Below are positions 34,376 through 43,500 of a DNA stretch of 49,044 bases, one piece after another. The notes below the pieces were generated by a model. That model had not been told where the DNA came from. It did not search any database and saw nothing but the letters and a program-made list of their open reading frames with translations. Position numbers and translations under genes: made by a program. Location: assembly GCF_902859855.1 (NCBI RefSeq), contig NZ_CADIKH010000047.1, forward strand, positions 1 to 49,044, given 5' to 3'. Origin of the DNA: Paraburkholderia humisilvae (GTDB lineage: Bacteria > Pseudomonadota > Gammaproteobacteria > Burkholderiales > Burkholderiaceae). Numbering within the stretch: the first letter of the stretch is position 1; every line of letters begins with the position of its first letter.

Positions 34376-34759
34376 ATGTATCTATCCATCCTTGCCGTTG
34401 GCATCGGCGGCGCGCTGGGCTCGCTGTTCCGCTGGTTTCTTGCGATCCGCCTGAACGGGGTCTTTCCCGCACTGCCGCTTGGCACGCTCGCGGCCAATCT
34501 GATCGCCGGCTACATCATCGGTGTCGCGGTTGCGTTCTTCGCGCGCACGCCCAACCTCGCGCCCGAGTGGCGCCTGTTCGTGATCACCGGCCTGATGGGT
34601 GGCCTGTCAACCTTTTCGACGTTCTCCGCGGAAGTCGTGCAACGGCTGCAGGAAGGGCGGTACGGCTGGGCGGCCGGTGAAATCGCCATTCACGTGTCGA
34701 CGTCGCTTCTCGCGACGATCGCGGGGCTTGCGACGGTCGCGCTGGCGGCGACCCGCTAG
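34376..34759 (+). CDS. crcB: Fluoride channel CrcB (Fluc)
   Basis: Fluc proteins are small dual-topology channels that export fluoride as homodimers. The 127-residue protein has four membrane helices and the family's key parts: GGALGSLFRWFL, GTLAANLIAGYIIG with pore Asn41, and the phenylalanine/serine-rich GLMGGLSTFSTFSAEVVQRL near 73-92 that lines the pore and holds the central sodium site. It starts at the ATG at 34376, where homology begins, with only a weak ribosome site. A fluoride riboswitch precedes it. It is convergent with the GGDEF gene. Confidence 0.96.
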   Translation: MYLSILAVGIGGALGSLFRWFLAIRLNGVFPALPLGTLAANLIAGYIIGVAVAFFARTPNLAPEWRLFVITGLMGGLSTFSTFSAEVVQRLQEGRYGWAAGEIAIHVSTSLLATIAGLATVALAATR

Positions 34760-34829
34760 CGGCTTGCCGGCCACTTACCCGTCGTTTTCTGGCAGCTTAC
34801 TGGCGGCACTCGAACCCCATGCCCGCATG

Positions 34830-36107
34830 TCAGCGCGGCAGCGTCACCACGTTACCTTGCTGACGGCCCGGTCGTGTGCCGAATCGATAAGTCGAGCGCC
34901 CGCCCTGCTTCGCCGTATACATTGCGGTATCGGCGACGTCGAGCAGTTGCTCGACCGAATCGACCCGATCCGGCCACGTCGCGATGCCAACGCTCACGCC
35001 GAGCGGAAAGCGCCCGCCGTAGTCACGCTGTCCGATCTCCTGCACGCGCTCGATGAGCCGTCCCGCGAGTTCGCGCAATTGCGCTTCATCGCTGTAGCCG
35101 GGCACAAGCAGCACGAATTCGTCGCCACCGACGCGCGCCAGCATGTCCTGCTGCCGCGTCACCGTGCGCAGCGCCTCCGCGATACGGCGCAGCAGCGAGT
35201 CTCCGGCGCTGTGGCCGAGCGCGTCGTTGACACCTTTGAAACCGTCGATATCGAGGTAAAACAGCGCAAGCCGCTCCGCACCTGGCGCGGCGCTGTGGTC
35301 TTCCCGTTCGTCGAGCGCCGCGAGCAGCCTGCGCCGGTTCGGCAACCCCGTCAGCGGATCGTGCGCGGCGGCCACGTCCAACGCGTTTGAATGGGCGCTG
35401 ATCTTGCCGAACGCCCGCCTCTGCACGAACAGCGTGTAGACCAGCAGGCCGCAGATCAGCACCGCCAGCGCCACGAGCGCGACCGTGCCCCACAGCAGCC
35501 GGTCATGCGCGTCGCGCACCGCGGCGGCGCGCCGCGCGCGCCAGTCGTTCAGCAGCTCGCCGAGGTCGTCGCGCAGCGAATCCATATAGCGCTTGCCCTC
35601 GTTCGTCTGCACCAGCGCGATCGCCGCGTCGCGATCGCCTGAACGGGCCAGTTCGACCGTGCGCGCAAGCTCGATCACCTTCAACGTCTTCGCATGCTCG
35701 ATGCGGCGCACGAGTTCGACGGATTTTTCGTCGTTCGTGACGACCCGTTGCAGACGCAGCACCGTGTCGTCGAGATCCTCGATGCCGCCGCGGTAGGTCG
35801 CCAGATAACGCTCATCGTTGGTCAGCAGGTAACCGCGCTGACCGGTCTCCGCATTCTCCAGGTCATGCAGTACCCGGTTCGCCGCGCCTAACACCGCGAA
35901 AGCTTCTTCGTCGCGCAAGCCATCGTCGACGATCTTGCGCGCTTCGAAGACAAATAGTGCGGCGGCAACGATCAAACCGATCGCCATCGCCGCATAGAGC
36001 GTAAGAAAGCGATTGCGGTCAGCATGGGCGGAACGGGCAAGGCGTGGCTGCAAAAAAGAACTCCCGGCGGTGGCGGCACGAGCTACATGATAGCGAAACA
36101 CGTGCAA
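34830..36107 (-). CDS. CHASE3-GGDEF diguanylate cyclase
   Basis: This 425-residue membrane protein makes cyclic di-GMP. A helix near 35-55 is followed by a periplasmic CHASE3 domain with the signature NAETGQRGYLLTNDERYL, then a second helix (about 205-228). The GGDEF domain (about 250-415) has HDPLTGLPNRR, FYLDIDGFKGVNDALGHSAG, the inhibitory I-site RQQD five residues before the active loop GGDEF, and VSVGIATWP. All active residues are kept, so it should be active and product-inhibited. The frame opens with a TTG at 36107 and the true start is unclear. It is divergent from the sigma factor gene, with a palindrome between. Confidence 0.92.
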   Translation of the reverse strand: MHVFRYHVARAATAGSSFLQPRLARSAHADRNRFLTLYAAMAIGLIVAAALFVFEARKIVDDGLRDEEAFAVLGAANRVLHDLENAETGQRGYLLTNDERYLATYRGGIEDLDDTVLRLQRVVTNDEKSVELVRRIEHAKTLKVIELARTVELARSGDRDAAIALVQTNEGKRYMDSLRDDLGELLNDWRARRAAAVRDAHDRLLWGTVALVALAVLICGLLVYTLFVQRRAFGKISAHSNALDVAAAHDPLTGLPNRRRLLAALDEREDHSAAPGAERLALFYLDIDGFKGVNDALGHSAGDSLLRRIAEALRTVTRQQDMLARVGGDEFVLLVPGYSDEAQLRELAGRLIERVQEIGQRDYGGRFPLGVSVGIATWPDRVDSVEQLLDVADTAMYTAKQGGRSTYRFGTRPGRQQGNVVTLPR

Positions 36108-36185
36108 GCGCCCGGCGTCGCGAAAATTACCGTGTCATTCCACAAAACACCCTTCCCGCGACGAGACCGTCGGCCTCGTTGACAA

Positions 36186-36205
36186 TTTTGACATAGATGT
36201 CAAAA
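36186..36205. promoter_or_regulatory. Palindromic operator between the GGDEF and sigma-factor genes
   Basis: A perfect inverted repeat (TTTTGACAT and ATGTCAAAA around AG), in an AT-rich patch 50-80 bases from both divergent starts. It looks like the site of a dimeric repressor such as a TetR- or GntR-type protein, but no such gene adjoins it. Confidence 0.6.
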
Positions 36206-36254
36206 TAGATCAGGACTCGAATTTCATGTTGTGTTGACTTGACTGGCACTGCCG

Positions 36255-36812
36255 ATGACCGGCACCGACCTGGCTGGCCTGCTTCCCGACCTGTTGCCGC
36301 GACTCTGGGCGTTCGCGCTGCGGCTGTCGGGCAACCGGCACGATGCGGAAGACCTCGTGCAGCACACCTGCTTGCGCGCGCTCGAACGACAGCATCAATT
36401 GAAAGCCGATACATCGCTGATCGGCTGGCTGTTCTCAATCGCCCATTCGGTCTGGCTCAACGAGCTTCGTGCGCGGAGCATTCGCGGCCGCACGAATATC
36501 GCATGGGATGACGCACTGCTCGAAGTCGTCGCCGACCCGAACGCGCCGACGCCGGAAGCGCACCTGATGGTCGAACAGCTCATCATCCAAACGGTCGCGC
36601 AGCTTCCGGAGACCCAGCGCTCGACGCTGTTACTCGTCGCTGTCGAAGGACTCTCCTATAGCGAAGCGGCCGCGACGCTTGGCGTGCCGATCGGCACAGT
36701 CATGAGCCGTCTTGCGCGCGCCCGCCATTCGATTGGTGTGCTGGCCGGCGAACTCGGATTGCACGCCCCCGAACCGCCCGCGTCGCGCGAGGCGGATAAC
36801 GAAATCTCGTGA
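36255..36812 (+). CDS. ECF-like sigma-70 family factor without visible anti-sigma
   Basis: The 185-residue protein has sigma region 2 (LPRLWAFALRLSGNRHDAED, LVQHTCLRAL and LIGWLFSIAHSVWLNELRAR, residues 10-80) and region 4 (VAQLPETQRSTLLLVAVEGL, then YSEAAATLGVPIGTVMSRLARAR, about 115-160), with no regions 1 or 3. This is the layout of ECF sigma factors. The gene after it on the same strand, 480 bases on, is the RND adaptor, not an anti-sigma factor, and the short tail ends without a fused sensor. The ribosome site is weak. The genes it serves are unknown; the RND operon is one candidate because of its place. Confidence 0.9.
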   Translation: MTGTDLAGLLPDLLPRLWAFALRLSGNRHDAEDLVQHTCLRALERQHQLKADTSLIGWLFSIAHSVWLNELRARSIRGRTNIAWDDALLEVVADPNAPTPEAHLMVEQLIIQTVAQLPETQRSTLLLVAVEGLSYSEAAATLGVPIGTVMSRLARARHSIGVLAGELGLHAPEPPASREADNEIS

Positions 36813-37292
36813 GCGGTCCGACGTTGCGGCGCGATCGACATGCCTACTGCGACGAGCAGACGGAACGCTTTAACGTGCGCGCGTATTCCATGGAAAACAT
36901 TAAAGATGAAGCCGTTTTACGCAATAGTGTCATTTACGCGCCAACGTTTATTCGCTAGTACGCATGCAGCGACAATCATGGCGTTTTTGACAAGCCCGGC
37001 CTACCCCCCGCAATCACCCTGCGCGTGGCTCAAGTCAATTCCCCTTGCAGTTGCAGACACCAATTTTTTGTAAATACACCTGATTCAGTTCGGCATTAAT
37101 CCGTTGCGTCGGGTGTTATGTGCTTCGTGTGGACCGTGTTCAAGCGGTCTCCACGCAGTCTTCTTTTCGCGGCGGACAACCCCGGTCGTGCGAATCAGTC
37201 AAGCCGCCTCTGTGCGAGGCGGCGCTGGTCCCGCTCGCCCGTCGGATCCGCCTTCGATTAAAGCGTTAATTTGATTCGGCTGGGATGCCAAT
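36813..37292. other. Upstream region of the RND efflux operon
   Basis: About 480 bases, AT-richer between 36890 and 37100. A perfect eight-pair hairpin (GCCGCCTC and GAGGCGGC, five-base loop, 37203-37223) stands 70 bases before the adaptor start. It could be an operator or a leader stem; no U-run follows. No gene or clear sigma-70 promoter is seen, though the operon promoter must be here. Confidence 0.5.
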
Positions 37293-38477
37293 ATGCTGAA
37301 AAATTCAAAGCGAACGATCTGGGCGCTCGGCGCGTTCATCGTGATCGGCGGAGCCGTCCGGCTCGTCGCATGGCGCAACGACGCGGGCCCGGTCAGCTCC
37401 GCCGCGGCGGCCGACCAGGCGGCGGCGCCAGCGGTCGAAGTCGACGTCGCCACCGTGATCTCGCGTCCGATCATCGACTGGCAGGTTTACTCAGGCCGGC
37501 TCGAAGCGATCGACCAGGTCGATATCAAACCGCTCGTGCCCGGCACGATCGTCGCCGTGCATTTCAAGGACGGCGCGCTCGTCAAGAAAGGCGACCCGCT
37601 CTTCACGATCGACCCGCGCCCGTATGTCGCCGAAGTCGATCGCGCGTCCGCGCAGCTCGCGATGGCCGTCGCGCACGAAAAGTACACCGACGCGGACGCT
37701 GCGCGCGCGGATCGACTGCTGCCAGACAATGCCATTGCGAAGCGCGACTATGACGAAACACAAAGCCGCGCGCACGAGGCGATCGCCCAGGTGAAGGCCG
37801 CCCAGGCCACGCTCGAAGCCGCGAAGGTCAACCTCGATTACACGCATATCACCGCGCCCGTGTCCGGGCGCATGTCACGCGCGCTGCTGACGGTCGGCAA
37901 CGTGGTCGCTCCCGGACCGAGTGCGCCGGTGCTGTCGACGCTCGTATCCGTGTCGCCGATCTACGCGGCGTTCGACGTTGACGAACACACGTACCTCGAC
38001 TACCTGAACCGCGACGCCGGCCACCCGGTGCCCGTTTCGCTCGAGCTCGCGAACGAAACCAGCTACAAACGCGAGGGCGCGATCTACTTCGTCGATAACC
38101 ATCTCGACACGAGCTCCGGCACGATCCGTGTGCGTGCGCGCTTCGACAACGCCGACGGCTCGCTCGTGCCAGGCCTGTACGCACGCGTTCAGGTGGGCGG
38201 TGGTGACCGGCACCCGGCGATCCTGATCGACGATGCGGCGATCGGCACCGACCAGGCCAAGAAATTCGTGCTCGTCGTCGACAACACGAATCACGTGCAG
38301 TACCGCGAGATCGTCCAGGGCAACCTGCATGAAGGCCTGCGCGTCGTGACAAGCGGACTGAAGCCGGGCGACCGGATCGTGGTGAACGGCATCGAGCATG
38401 CGCGTCCCGGCGATCAGATCAAGGCCCACAACGTCGACATGGCGACCGCGGCGCGCGCGAGCGGCTCGGCGGCCTGA
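37293..38477 (+). CDS. RND efflux periplasmic adaptor (MexE/AcrA-type)
   Basis: The adaptor joins the inner-membrane RND pump to the outer-membrane channel. In 394 residues it shows an N-terminal membrane anchor (TIWALGAFIVIGGAVRLV) without a lipobox, the lipoyl half-motifs VDIKPLVPGTIVAVHFKDGA and VNLDYTHITAPVSGRMSRAL flanking an alpha-helical hairpin with many Ala and Asp, a beta-barrel (SPIYAAFDVDEHTYLDYL) and the membrane-proximal domain (GLRVVTSGLKPGDRIVVNGI). The ATG at 37293 follows GGGATG. It heads a three-gene operon with the pump and channel. The similarity looks closest to MexE/CeoA-type adaptors, but no substrate can be named. Confidence 0.93.
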   Translation: MLKNSKRTIWALGAFIVIGGAVRLVAWRNDAGPVSSAAAADQAAAPAVEVDVATVISRPIIDWQVYSGRLEAIDQVDIKPLVPGTIVAVHFKDGALVKKGDPLFTIDPRPYVAEVDRASAQLAMAVAHEKYTDADAARADRLLPDNAIAKRDYDETQSRAHEAIAQVKAAQATLEAAKVNLDYTHITAPVSGRMSRALLTVGNVVAPGPSAPVLSTLVSVSPIYAAFDVDEHTYLDYLNRDAGHPVPVSLELANETSYKREGAIYFVDNHLDTSSGTIRVRARFDNADGSLVPGLYARVQVGGGDRHPAILIDDAAIGTDQAKKFVLVVDNTNHVQYREIVQGNLHEGLRVVTSGLKPGDRIVVNGIEHARPGDQIKAHNVDMATAARASGSAA

Positions 38478-38620
38478 TTTCGCTACCTGATTCGCACCTG
38501 AGTCCGAATGGGCGCCCCGATCGCTAGCGATCCATACCTGAGCGGCCCGCGCAATCCGTACGAATCGCGCGGCGCCCGCCTGACGACGACGCAAAGCCCT
38601 GTAAACGACGGAACCTGATC

Positions 38621-41600
38621 ATGAACATATCCCGATTCTTCATCGACCGGCCGATCTTCGCGGGCGTGTTATCGATGCTGATTCTGCTCGGCGGCATCAT
38701 TTCGCTCCAGATTCTGCCGACTGCCGAATACCCCGAAGTCGTGCCGCCCTCGGTAGTCGTGAAGGCGCAATATCCGGGCGCGAACCCGAAGGTGATTGCG
38801 GAGACCGTCGCATCGCCGATCGAGGAGCAGATCAACGGCGTCGAAAACATGCTGTACATGCAGTCGCAGGCGAACAGCGACGGCAACATGACGACCACCG
38901 TCACGTTCAAGCTCGGCATGGACCCGGATCTCGCGACCCAACTCGTGCAGAACCGCGTGAACCAGGCGCTGCCGCGGCTGCCCGATGAAGTGCAGCGCCT
39001 CGGCATCACGACCATCAAGAGCTCGCCGACGCTGACCATGGGCGTGAACCTGGTGTCGCCGGACGGCCGCTACGACATGACCTATCTGCGCAACTACGCG
39101 CTGATCAACGTGAAGGACCGGTTAAGCCGGATTCCGGGCGTAGGCGAAGTGCAACTGTGGGGCTCGGGCGACTACGCGATGCGTATCTGGCTCGATCCGC
39201 AGAAGATCGCCGAGCACAATATGACCGCGACCGACGTGGTCAACGCGATCCGCGAGCAGAACATCCAGGTGGCCGCGGGCATCGTCGGCGGCGCGCCGTC
39301 GAATGCGCCGCTGCAGCTGAACGTGAACGCGCGCGGGCGCCTGACGACCGCCGACGAATTCCGCGACATCGTGCTGAAGGCGTCACCCGACGGCGCGGTC
39401 ACCCATCTGGGCGACGTCGCACGGGTCGATCTCGATGCGCAGGAATATGGGCTGCGTGCGATGCTCGACAACAAACAGGCTGTGATGATGATCATCAACC
39501 AGCAGCCTGGTGCGAATTCGCTGGCCATCGCGCAGAACGTCTACGCGACGATGAAGGAACTGAAGGCCGATATGCCGGCCGGCGTCGACTACAAGATCGC
39601 GTATGACCCGACCGAGTTCGTGCGCGACAGTATCAAGGCGGTGATCCACACGCTGATCGAGGCGATCGTGCTGGTGGTGATCGTCGTGATCGTGTTCCTG
39701 CAAACGTGGCGTGCGTCGATCATTCCGCTGCTCGCGGTGCCGGTATCGATCATCGGTACGTTTTCGCTGATGCTCGCGTTCGGCTTCACGATCAATGCGC
39801 TCTCGCTATTCGGCATGGTGCTCGCGATCGGTATCGTGGTCGACGATGCGATCGTGGTGGTCGAAAACGTCGAACGGAACATCAGCAACGGCCTCACCGC
39901 GCGCGAGGCCACCTACGAGGCGATGCGCGAGGTGAGCGGACCGATCATCGCGATCGCCTGTACGCTCGTCGCGGTGTTCGTGCCGCTCGCATTCATGACG
40001 GGCCTGACCGGTCAGTTCTACAAGCAGTTCGCGATGACCATCGCGATCTCGACGGTGATCTCCGCATTCAATTCGCTGACGCTGTCGCCGGCGCTCGCCG
40101 CGCTGCTGCTGAAGGATCACCACGCGCCGAAGGACTGGCTCACGCGCGTGATGGACAAGGTGCTCGGACGCTTCTTCCATCACTTCAACCGCGTTTTCAA
40201 CCGTGGTTCCGAGAACTACAGCAAGGGCATCAAGGGCGTGATCGGCCATCGCGCGATCATGCTCGGCGTCTATGCGGTGCTGCTGTGCAGTGCCGGCCTG
40301 ATGGCGAAGATCGTGCCGGGCGGCTTCGTGCCCGCGCAGGACAAGGATTACGTGATCTGCTTCGCGCAGTTGCCGAACGGCGCGTCGATCGACCGCACCG
40401 AGGATGTGATCCGCCAGATGAGCGAGATCGCGCTGAAGCAGCCGGGCGTGCAGCACGCGGTCGCGTTTCCGGGCCTCTCGGTGAACGGCTTCACCAACTC
40501 GTCGAGCGCCGGCATCATGTTCGCGAAGCTGTATCCGTCGGCGTCGCGCGGCAAGGGCGAATCGGGCAATGAGATTGCCGCGGCGCTGAACCAGAAGTAC
40601 GCGGGGATCAAGGGCGCATTTATCGCGGTGTTCCCGCCGCCGCCGGTGCTCGGTCTCGGCACGCTCGGCGGGTTCAAGATGCAGCTCGAGGACCGCGGCG
40701 CGCTCGGTTACGACGCGCTCAACAGCGCGGTGCAGGCATTCGTCAAAAAAGCCGCGCAGACGCCTGAGCTCGGCCCCACCTTCTCGAGCTACCAGATCAA
40801 CAATCCGCAACTGAACGTCGATCTGGACCGTGTGCGCGCGAAACAACTGGGCGTGTCGATCACCGACGTGTTCGACACCATGCAGATCTACCTCGGCTCG
40901 CTGTACATCAACGACTTCAACCGCTTCGGCCGCGTCTATCAGGTACGCGTACAGGCCGATGCGCCGTTCCGCGCCAATGCCGCCGATATCGGCTTGCTGA
41001 AGACGCGCAACGCGGCGGGCGACATGGTGCCGCTGTCTTCGCTCGTCAAGGTGACGCCGACCTACGGGCCGGAGATGGTCGTGCGCTACAACGCATACAC
41101 CGCTGCGGATATCAACGGCGGTCCGGCGCCCGGCTACTCGTCCGACCAGGCGCAGGCCGCCGCCGAGCGGATTGCCGCCGAAGTCCTGCCACGCGGCATC
41201 AAGTACGAATGGACCGACCTCACGTATCAGCAGATACTCGCCGGCGACTCCGCACTGTGGATTTTCCCGATCAGCGTGCTGCTCGTGTTCCTCGTGCTCG
41301 CCGCGCTGTACGAGAGCCTGACGCTGCCGCTGGCGGTGATCCTGATCGTGCCGATGAGTCTGCTGTGCGCGCTGACCGGCGTGTGGCTCACGCGCGGCGA
41401 CAACAACATCTTCACGCAGATCGGCTTGATGGTGCTGGTGGGGCTGTCGGCGAAGAACGCGATCCTGATCGTCGAGTTCGCGCGAGAGCTCGAGATGAGC
41501 GGCCGCTCGATCGTCGACGCAGCGATCGAGGCGAGCCGCCTGCGGCTGCGCCCGATCCTGATGACATCGATCGCCTTCATCATGGGCGTGGTGCCGCTCG

Positions 41601-41806
41601 TCATCTCGGTCGGCGCCGGCGCGGAAATGCGCCGCGCAATGGGCATTGCCGTGTTCTTCGGGATGATCGGCGTGACCTTCTTCGGGCTGATGCTGACGCC
41701 CGTGTTCTACGTCGTGCTGCGCAAGCTGACCGGCGACGAGCATCTTGTCGACAAGCACGGCAACCATCCGCATGTGCAAGTCGGCGCATCCGTCTATGAA
41801 GAATAA
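38621..41806 (+). CDS. RND efflux pump, inner-membrane subunit (MexF/AcrB-type, HAE1)
   Basis: A 1061-residue proton-driven tripartite efflux pump of the hydrophobe/amphiphile HAE1 group. The start MNISRFFIDRPIFAGVLSML, the porter motif GVGEVQLWGSGDYAMRIWLD and the proton-relay GIVVDDAIVVVENVERNI with paired aspartates near 407-408 are clear. The second half repeats the layout with NNIFTQIGLMVLVGLSAKNA, GVVPLVISVGAGAEMRRAMG and FFGLMLTPVFYVVLRKL. Length and twelve-helix plan are normal. The overall wording recalls MexF/CeoB. It lies 143 bases after the adaptor and 10 before the channel gene, and is surely cotranscribed with both. Confidence 0.96.
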   Translation: MNISRFFIDRPIFAGVLSMLILLGGIISLQILPTAEYPEVVPPSVVVKAQYPGANPKVIAETVASPIEEQINGVENMLYMQSQANSDGNMTTTVTFKLGMDPDLATQLVQNRVNQALPRLPDEVQRLGITTIKSSPTLTMGVNLVSPDGRYDMTYLRNYALINVKDRLSRIPGVGEVQLWGSGDYAMRIWLDPQKIAEHNMTATDVVNAIREQNIQVAAGIVGGAPSNAPLQLNVNARGRLTTADEFRDIVLKASPDGAVTHLGDVARVDLDAQEYGLRAMLDNKQAVMMIINQQPGANSLAIAQNVYATMKELKADMPAGVDYKIAYDPTEFVRDSIKAVIHTLIEAIVLVVIVVIVFLQTWRASIIPLLAVPVSIIGTFSLMLAFGFTINALSLFGMVLAIGIVVDDAIVVVENVERNISNGLTAREATYEAMREVSGPIIAIACTLVAVFVPLAFMTGLTGQFYKQFAMTIAISTVISAFNSLTLSPALAALLLKDHHAPKDWLTRVMDKVLGRFFHHFNRVFNRGSENYSKGIKGVIGHRAIMLGVYAVLLCSAGLMAKIVPGGFVPAQDKDYVICFAQLPNGASIDRTEDVIRQMSEIALKQPGVQHAVAFPGLSVNGFTNSSSAGIMFAKLYPSASRGKGESGNEIAAALNQKYAGIKGAFIAVFPPPPVLGLGTLGGFKMQLEDRGALGYDALNSAVQAFVKKAAQTPELGPTFSSYQINNPQLNVDLDRVRAKQLGVSITDVFDTMQIYLGSLYINDFNRFGRVYQVRVQADAPFRANAADIGLLKTRNAAGDMVPLSSLVKVTPTYGPEMVVRYNAYTAADINGGPAPGYSSDQAQAAAERIAAEVLPRGIKYEWTDLTYQQILAGDSALWIFPISVLLVFLVLAALYESLTLPLAVILIVPMSLLCALTGVWLTRGDNNIFTQIGLMVLVGLSAKNAILIVEFARELEMSGRSIVDAAIEASRLRLRPILMTSIAFIMGVVPLVISVGAGAEMRRAMGIAVFFGMIGVTFFGLMLTPVFYVVLRKLTGDEHLVDKHGNHPHVQVGASVYEE

Positions 41807-41816
41807 GGGAGACACG

Positions 41817-43364
41817 ATGAAAACGCTTCCCATCCGAACGCCTGTCAAAGGATCGGCGCCGCGCGTCGCGTTGCTGGGCGCATGGCTGACCGGATTGCTG
41901 ACTACCGCCGGCTGCTCGCTCGCGCCGGCCTACAAGGTACCGGACGCACAGGTCGCGCCCGCCTACAAGGAAACCGCACCCGACTTCACGCAGACGGCGC
42001 TCAAGGTGCCGACCGACGGCACATGGAAAACCGCGCAGCCGTCGGAGGCCATCGCGCGCGGACAATGGTGGACGATCTTCAACGATCCGACGCTCGACTC
42101 GCTCGAACAGCAGGCGCATGACGCGAACCAGAACGTGAAGGCAGCCGTTGCGCGCGTGAAGGAAGCGCGCGCGTTGAACGAGGTCGCGCGCGCCGGCTTC
42201 TTCCCGACCCTCAACGCGGGCTTCGGCCCGACGCGCCAGCAGATTTCCGCGGTGTCGTTCCTGCAGCCCGACGGCACGCACATTCCGGAACAGACGATCT
42301 GGCGCGCGCAGGCAAGCGCATCGTATGAGGTCGATCTGTTTGGCCGCGTCGATTCGGACTACAACGCGACCAAGGCGGATGCGCAGGAGACCGAGGCGCT
42401 GTTGCGCTCGGTATTGCTCGCGTTACAGGCGGATGTCGCGCAAAACTACTTCTCGCTGCGCGAGCTCGACGCCGAGGCCGCGGTGCTCGCGAACGCGGTC
42501 GATCTGCGTGAGCAGGCACTCAAGCTCGTTCAGGACCGTTTCGACGACGGCGAGATCAGCGAGCTCGACGTCGCGCGCGCGAAGTCCGAACTCGAAAGCA
42601 CCCGCTCGGACGAGATGACCATCCAGCGCCTGCGCGCTGCATCGGAGCATAGTCTGGCCGTGCTGCTCGGCAAGACGCCGTCCGAATTCACGATGGCGGC
42701 CAATCCGCTCACACCGGTCGAAGTGCGCATTCCGCCGGGGCTGCCGTCGTCGCTGCTCGAGCGGCGGCCCGATATTGCCGCGGCCGAGCGGGCGATGGCG
42801 GCGGCCAACGCGCGTATCGGCGTGGCGCGCGCCGCGTATTTTCCGTCGCTGGTGCTGACCGGCAACGCGGGCTTCGAGGCAGCAACGCTCGCCGACCTGT
42901 TCCGCGCCAGCAGCTGGGCGTTCCTTGCCGGGCCGGCGGCCGGCACCGCGCTCACGCAGACGATCTTCGACGGCGGCCGGCGCAAGGGCAACCTCGCGAA
43001 CGCACATGCGCAATTCGACGAGCAGGTCGCGGACTATCGTCAGCAGGTACTGGTCGCATTCCAGCAGGTCGAGGACAACCTGTCAGACCTGCGCATTCTG
43101 GAGGGCCAAACGCAGACCGAGGGGCGCGCGGTGGACGCTTCGTCGCGCGCCGCGCATCTGTCTCGGGTTCAGTACAACGAAGGCGCGGTGAACTACCTCG
43201 ATGTGATCGACGCGGAACGCACGGTGCTGGATGCGCGCCGCGTCGCGGTGCAGCTCGAAGGCGTGCAGGCGGCATCGACCGTCAATCTGATCCGCGCGCT
43301 GGGTGGCGGCTGGGGCGACATCATGCCGAAGCCGCCGGAAGAACCGAGCCTCGCCAAGCAGTGA
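41817..43364 (+). CDS. RND outer-membrane channel lipoprotein (NodT/OprN-type)
   Basis: The 515-residue TolC-like channel has a lipoprotein signal with lipobox LLTTAGC (Cys33) and SLAPAYKVPD after it, as in NodT-family factors. The two outer-membrane-factor repeats are seen with RVKEARALNEVARAGFFPTL, AQASASYEVDLFGRVDSDYN, VLLGKTPSEFTMA, LLERRPDIAAAERAMAAANA, RIGVARAAYFPSLVLTG and GAVNYLDVIDAERTVLDARR. The ATG at 41817 follows GGGAG and stands ten bases after the pump stop, so translation of the two is probably coupled. It ends the efflux operon; no dedicated regulator (such as a MexT-type LysR) is adjacent. Confidence 0.95.
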   Translation: MKTLPIRTPVKGSAPRVALLGAWLTGLLTTAGCSLAPAYKVPDAQVAPAYKETAPDFTQTALKVPTDGTWKTAQPSEAIARGQWWTIFNDPTLDSLEQQAHDANQNVKAAVARVKEARALNEVARAGFFPTLNAGFGPTRQQISAVSFLQPDGTHIPEQTIWRAQASASYEVDLFGRVDSDYNATKADAQETEALLRSVLLALQADVAQNYFSLRELDAEAAVLANAVDLREQALKLVQDRFDDGEISELDVARAKSELESTRSDEMTIQRLRAASEHSLAVLLGKTPSEFTMAANPLTPVEVRIPPGLPSSLLERRPDIAAAERAMAAANARIGVARAAYFPSLVLTGNAGFEAATLADLFRASSWAFLAGPAAGTALTQTIFDGGRRKGNLANAHAQFDEQVADYRQQVLVAFQQVEDNLSDLRILEGQTQTEGRAVDASSRAAHLSRVQYNEGAVNYLDVIDAERTVLDARRVAVQLEGVQAASTVNLIRALGGGWGDIMPKPPEEPSLAKQ

Positions 43365-43500
43365 TGGCGCTGCCCCCGCCGTCCACGGCGCTGGGGCAAC
43401 AAGCCGTTGCGGGGTAAGTCGCGCCGCATTCAGTCATGCCTTTGCGTGCGCATGCAACCGGCCCACGAACAGGCGCGACAGCGTCAGCTTTGGCTAGCGA

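Noticed and set aside
36840..37073. A 77-codon plus-strand frame before the RND operon
   Set aside because: No ribosome site, no plausible fold or signal; likely chance.
39806..41848. A 680-codon minus-strand open frame opposite the RND pump and channel start
   Set aside because: It lies wholly over a well-identified pump gene, with His/Arg/Asp/Glu-rich shadow composition and no motif.
43371..43402. Imperfect GC-rich inverted repeat after the RND operon
   Set aside because: Mismatched stem and no U-run; a terminator is possible but not supported.
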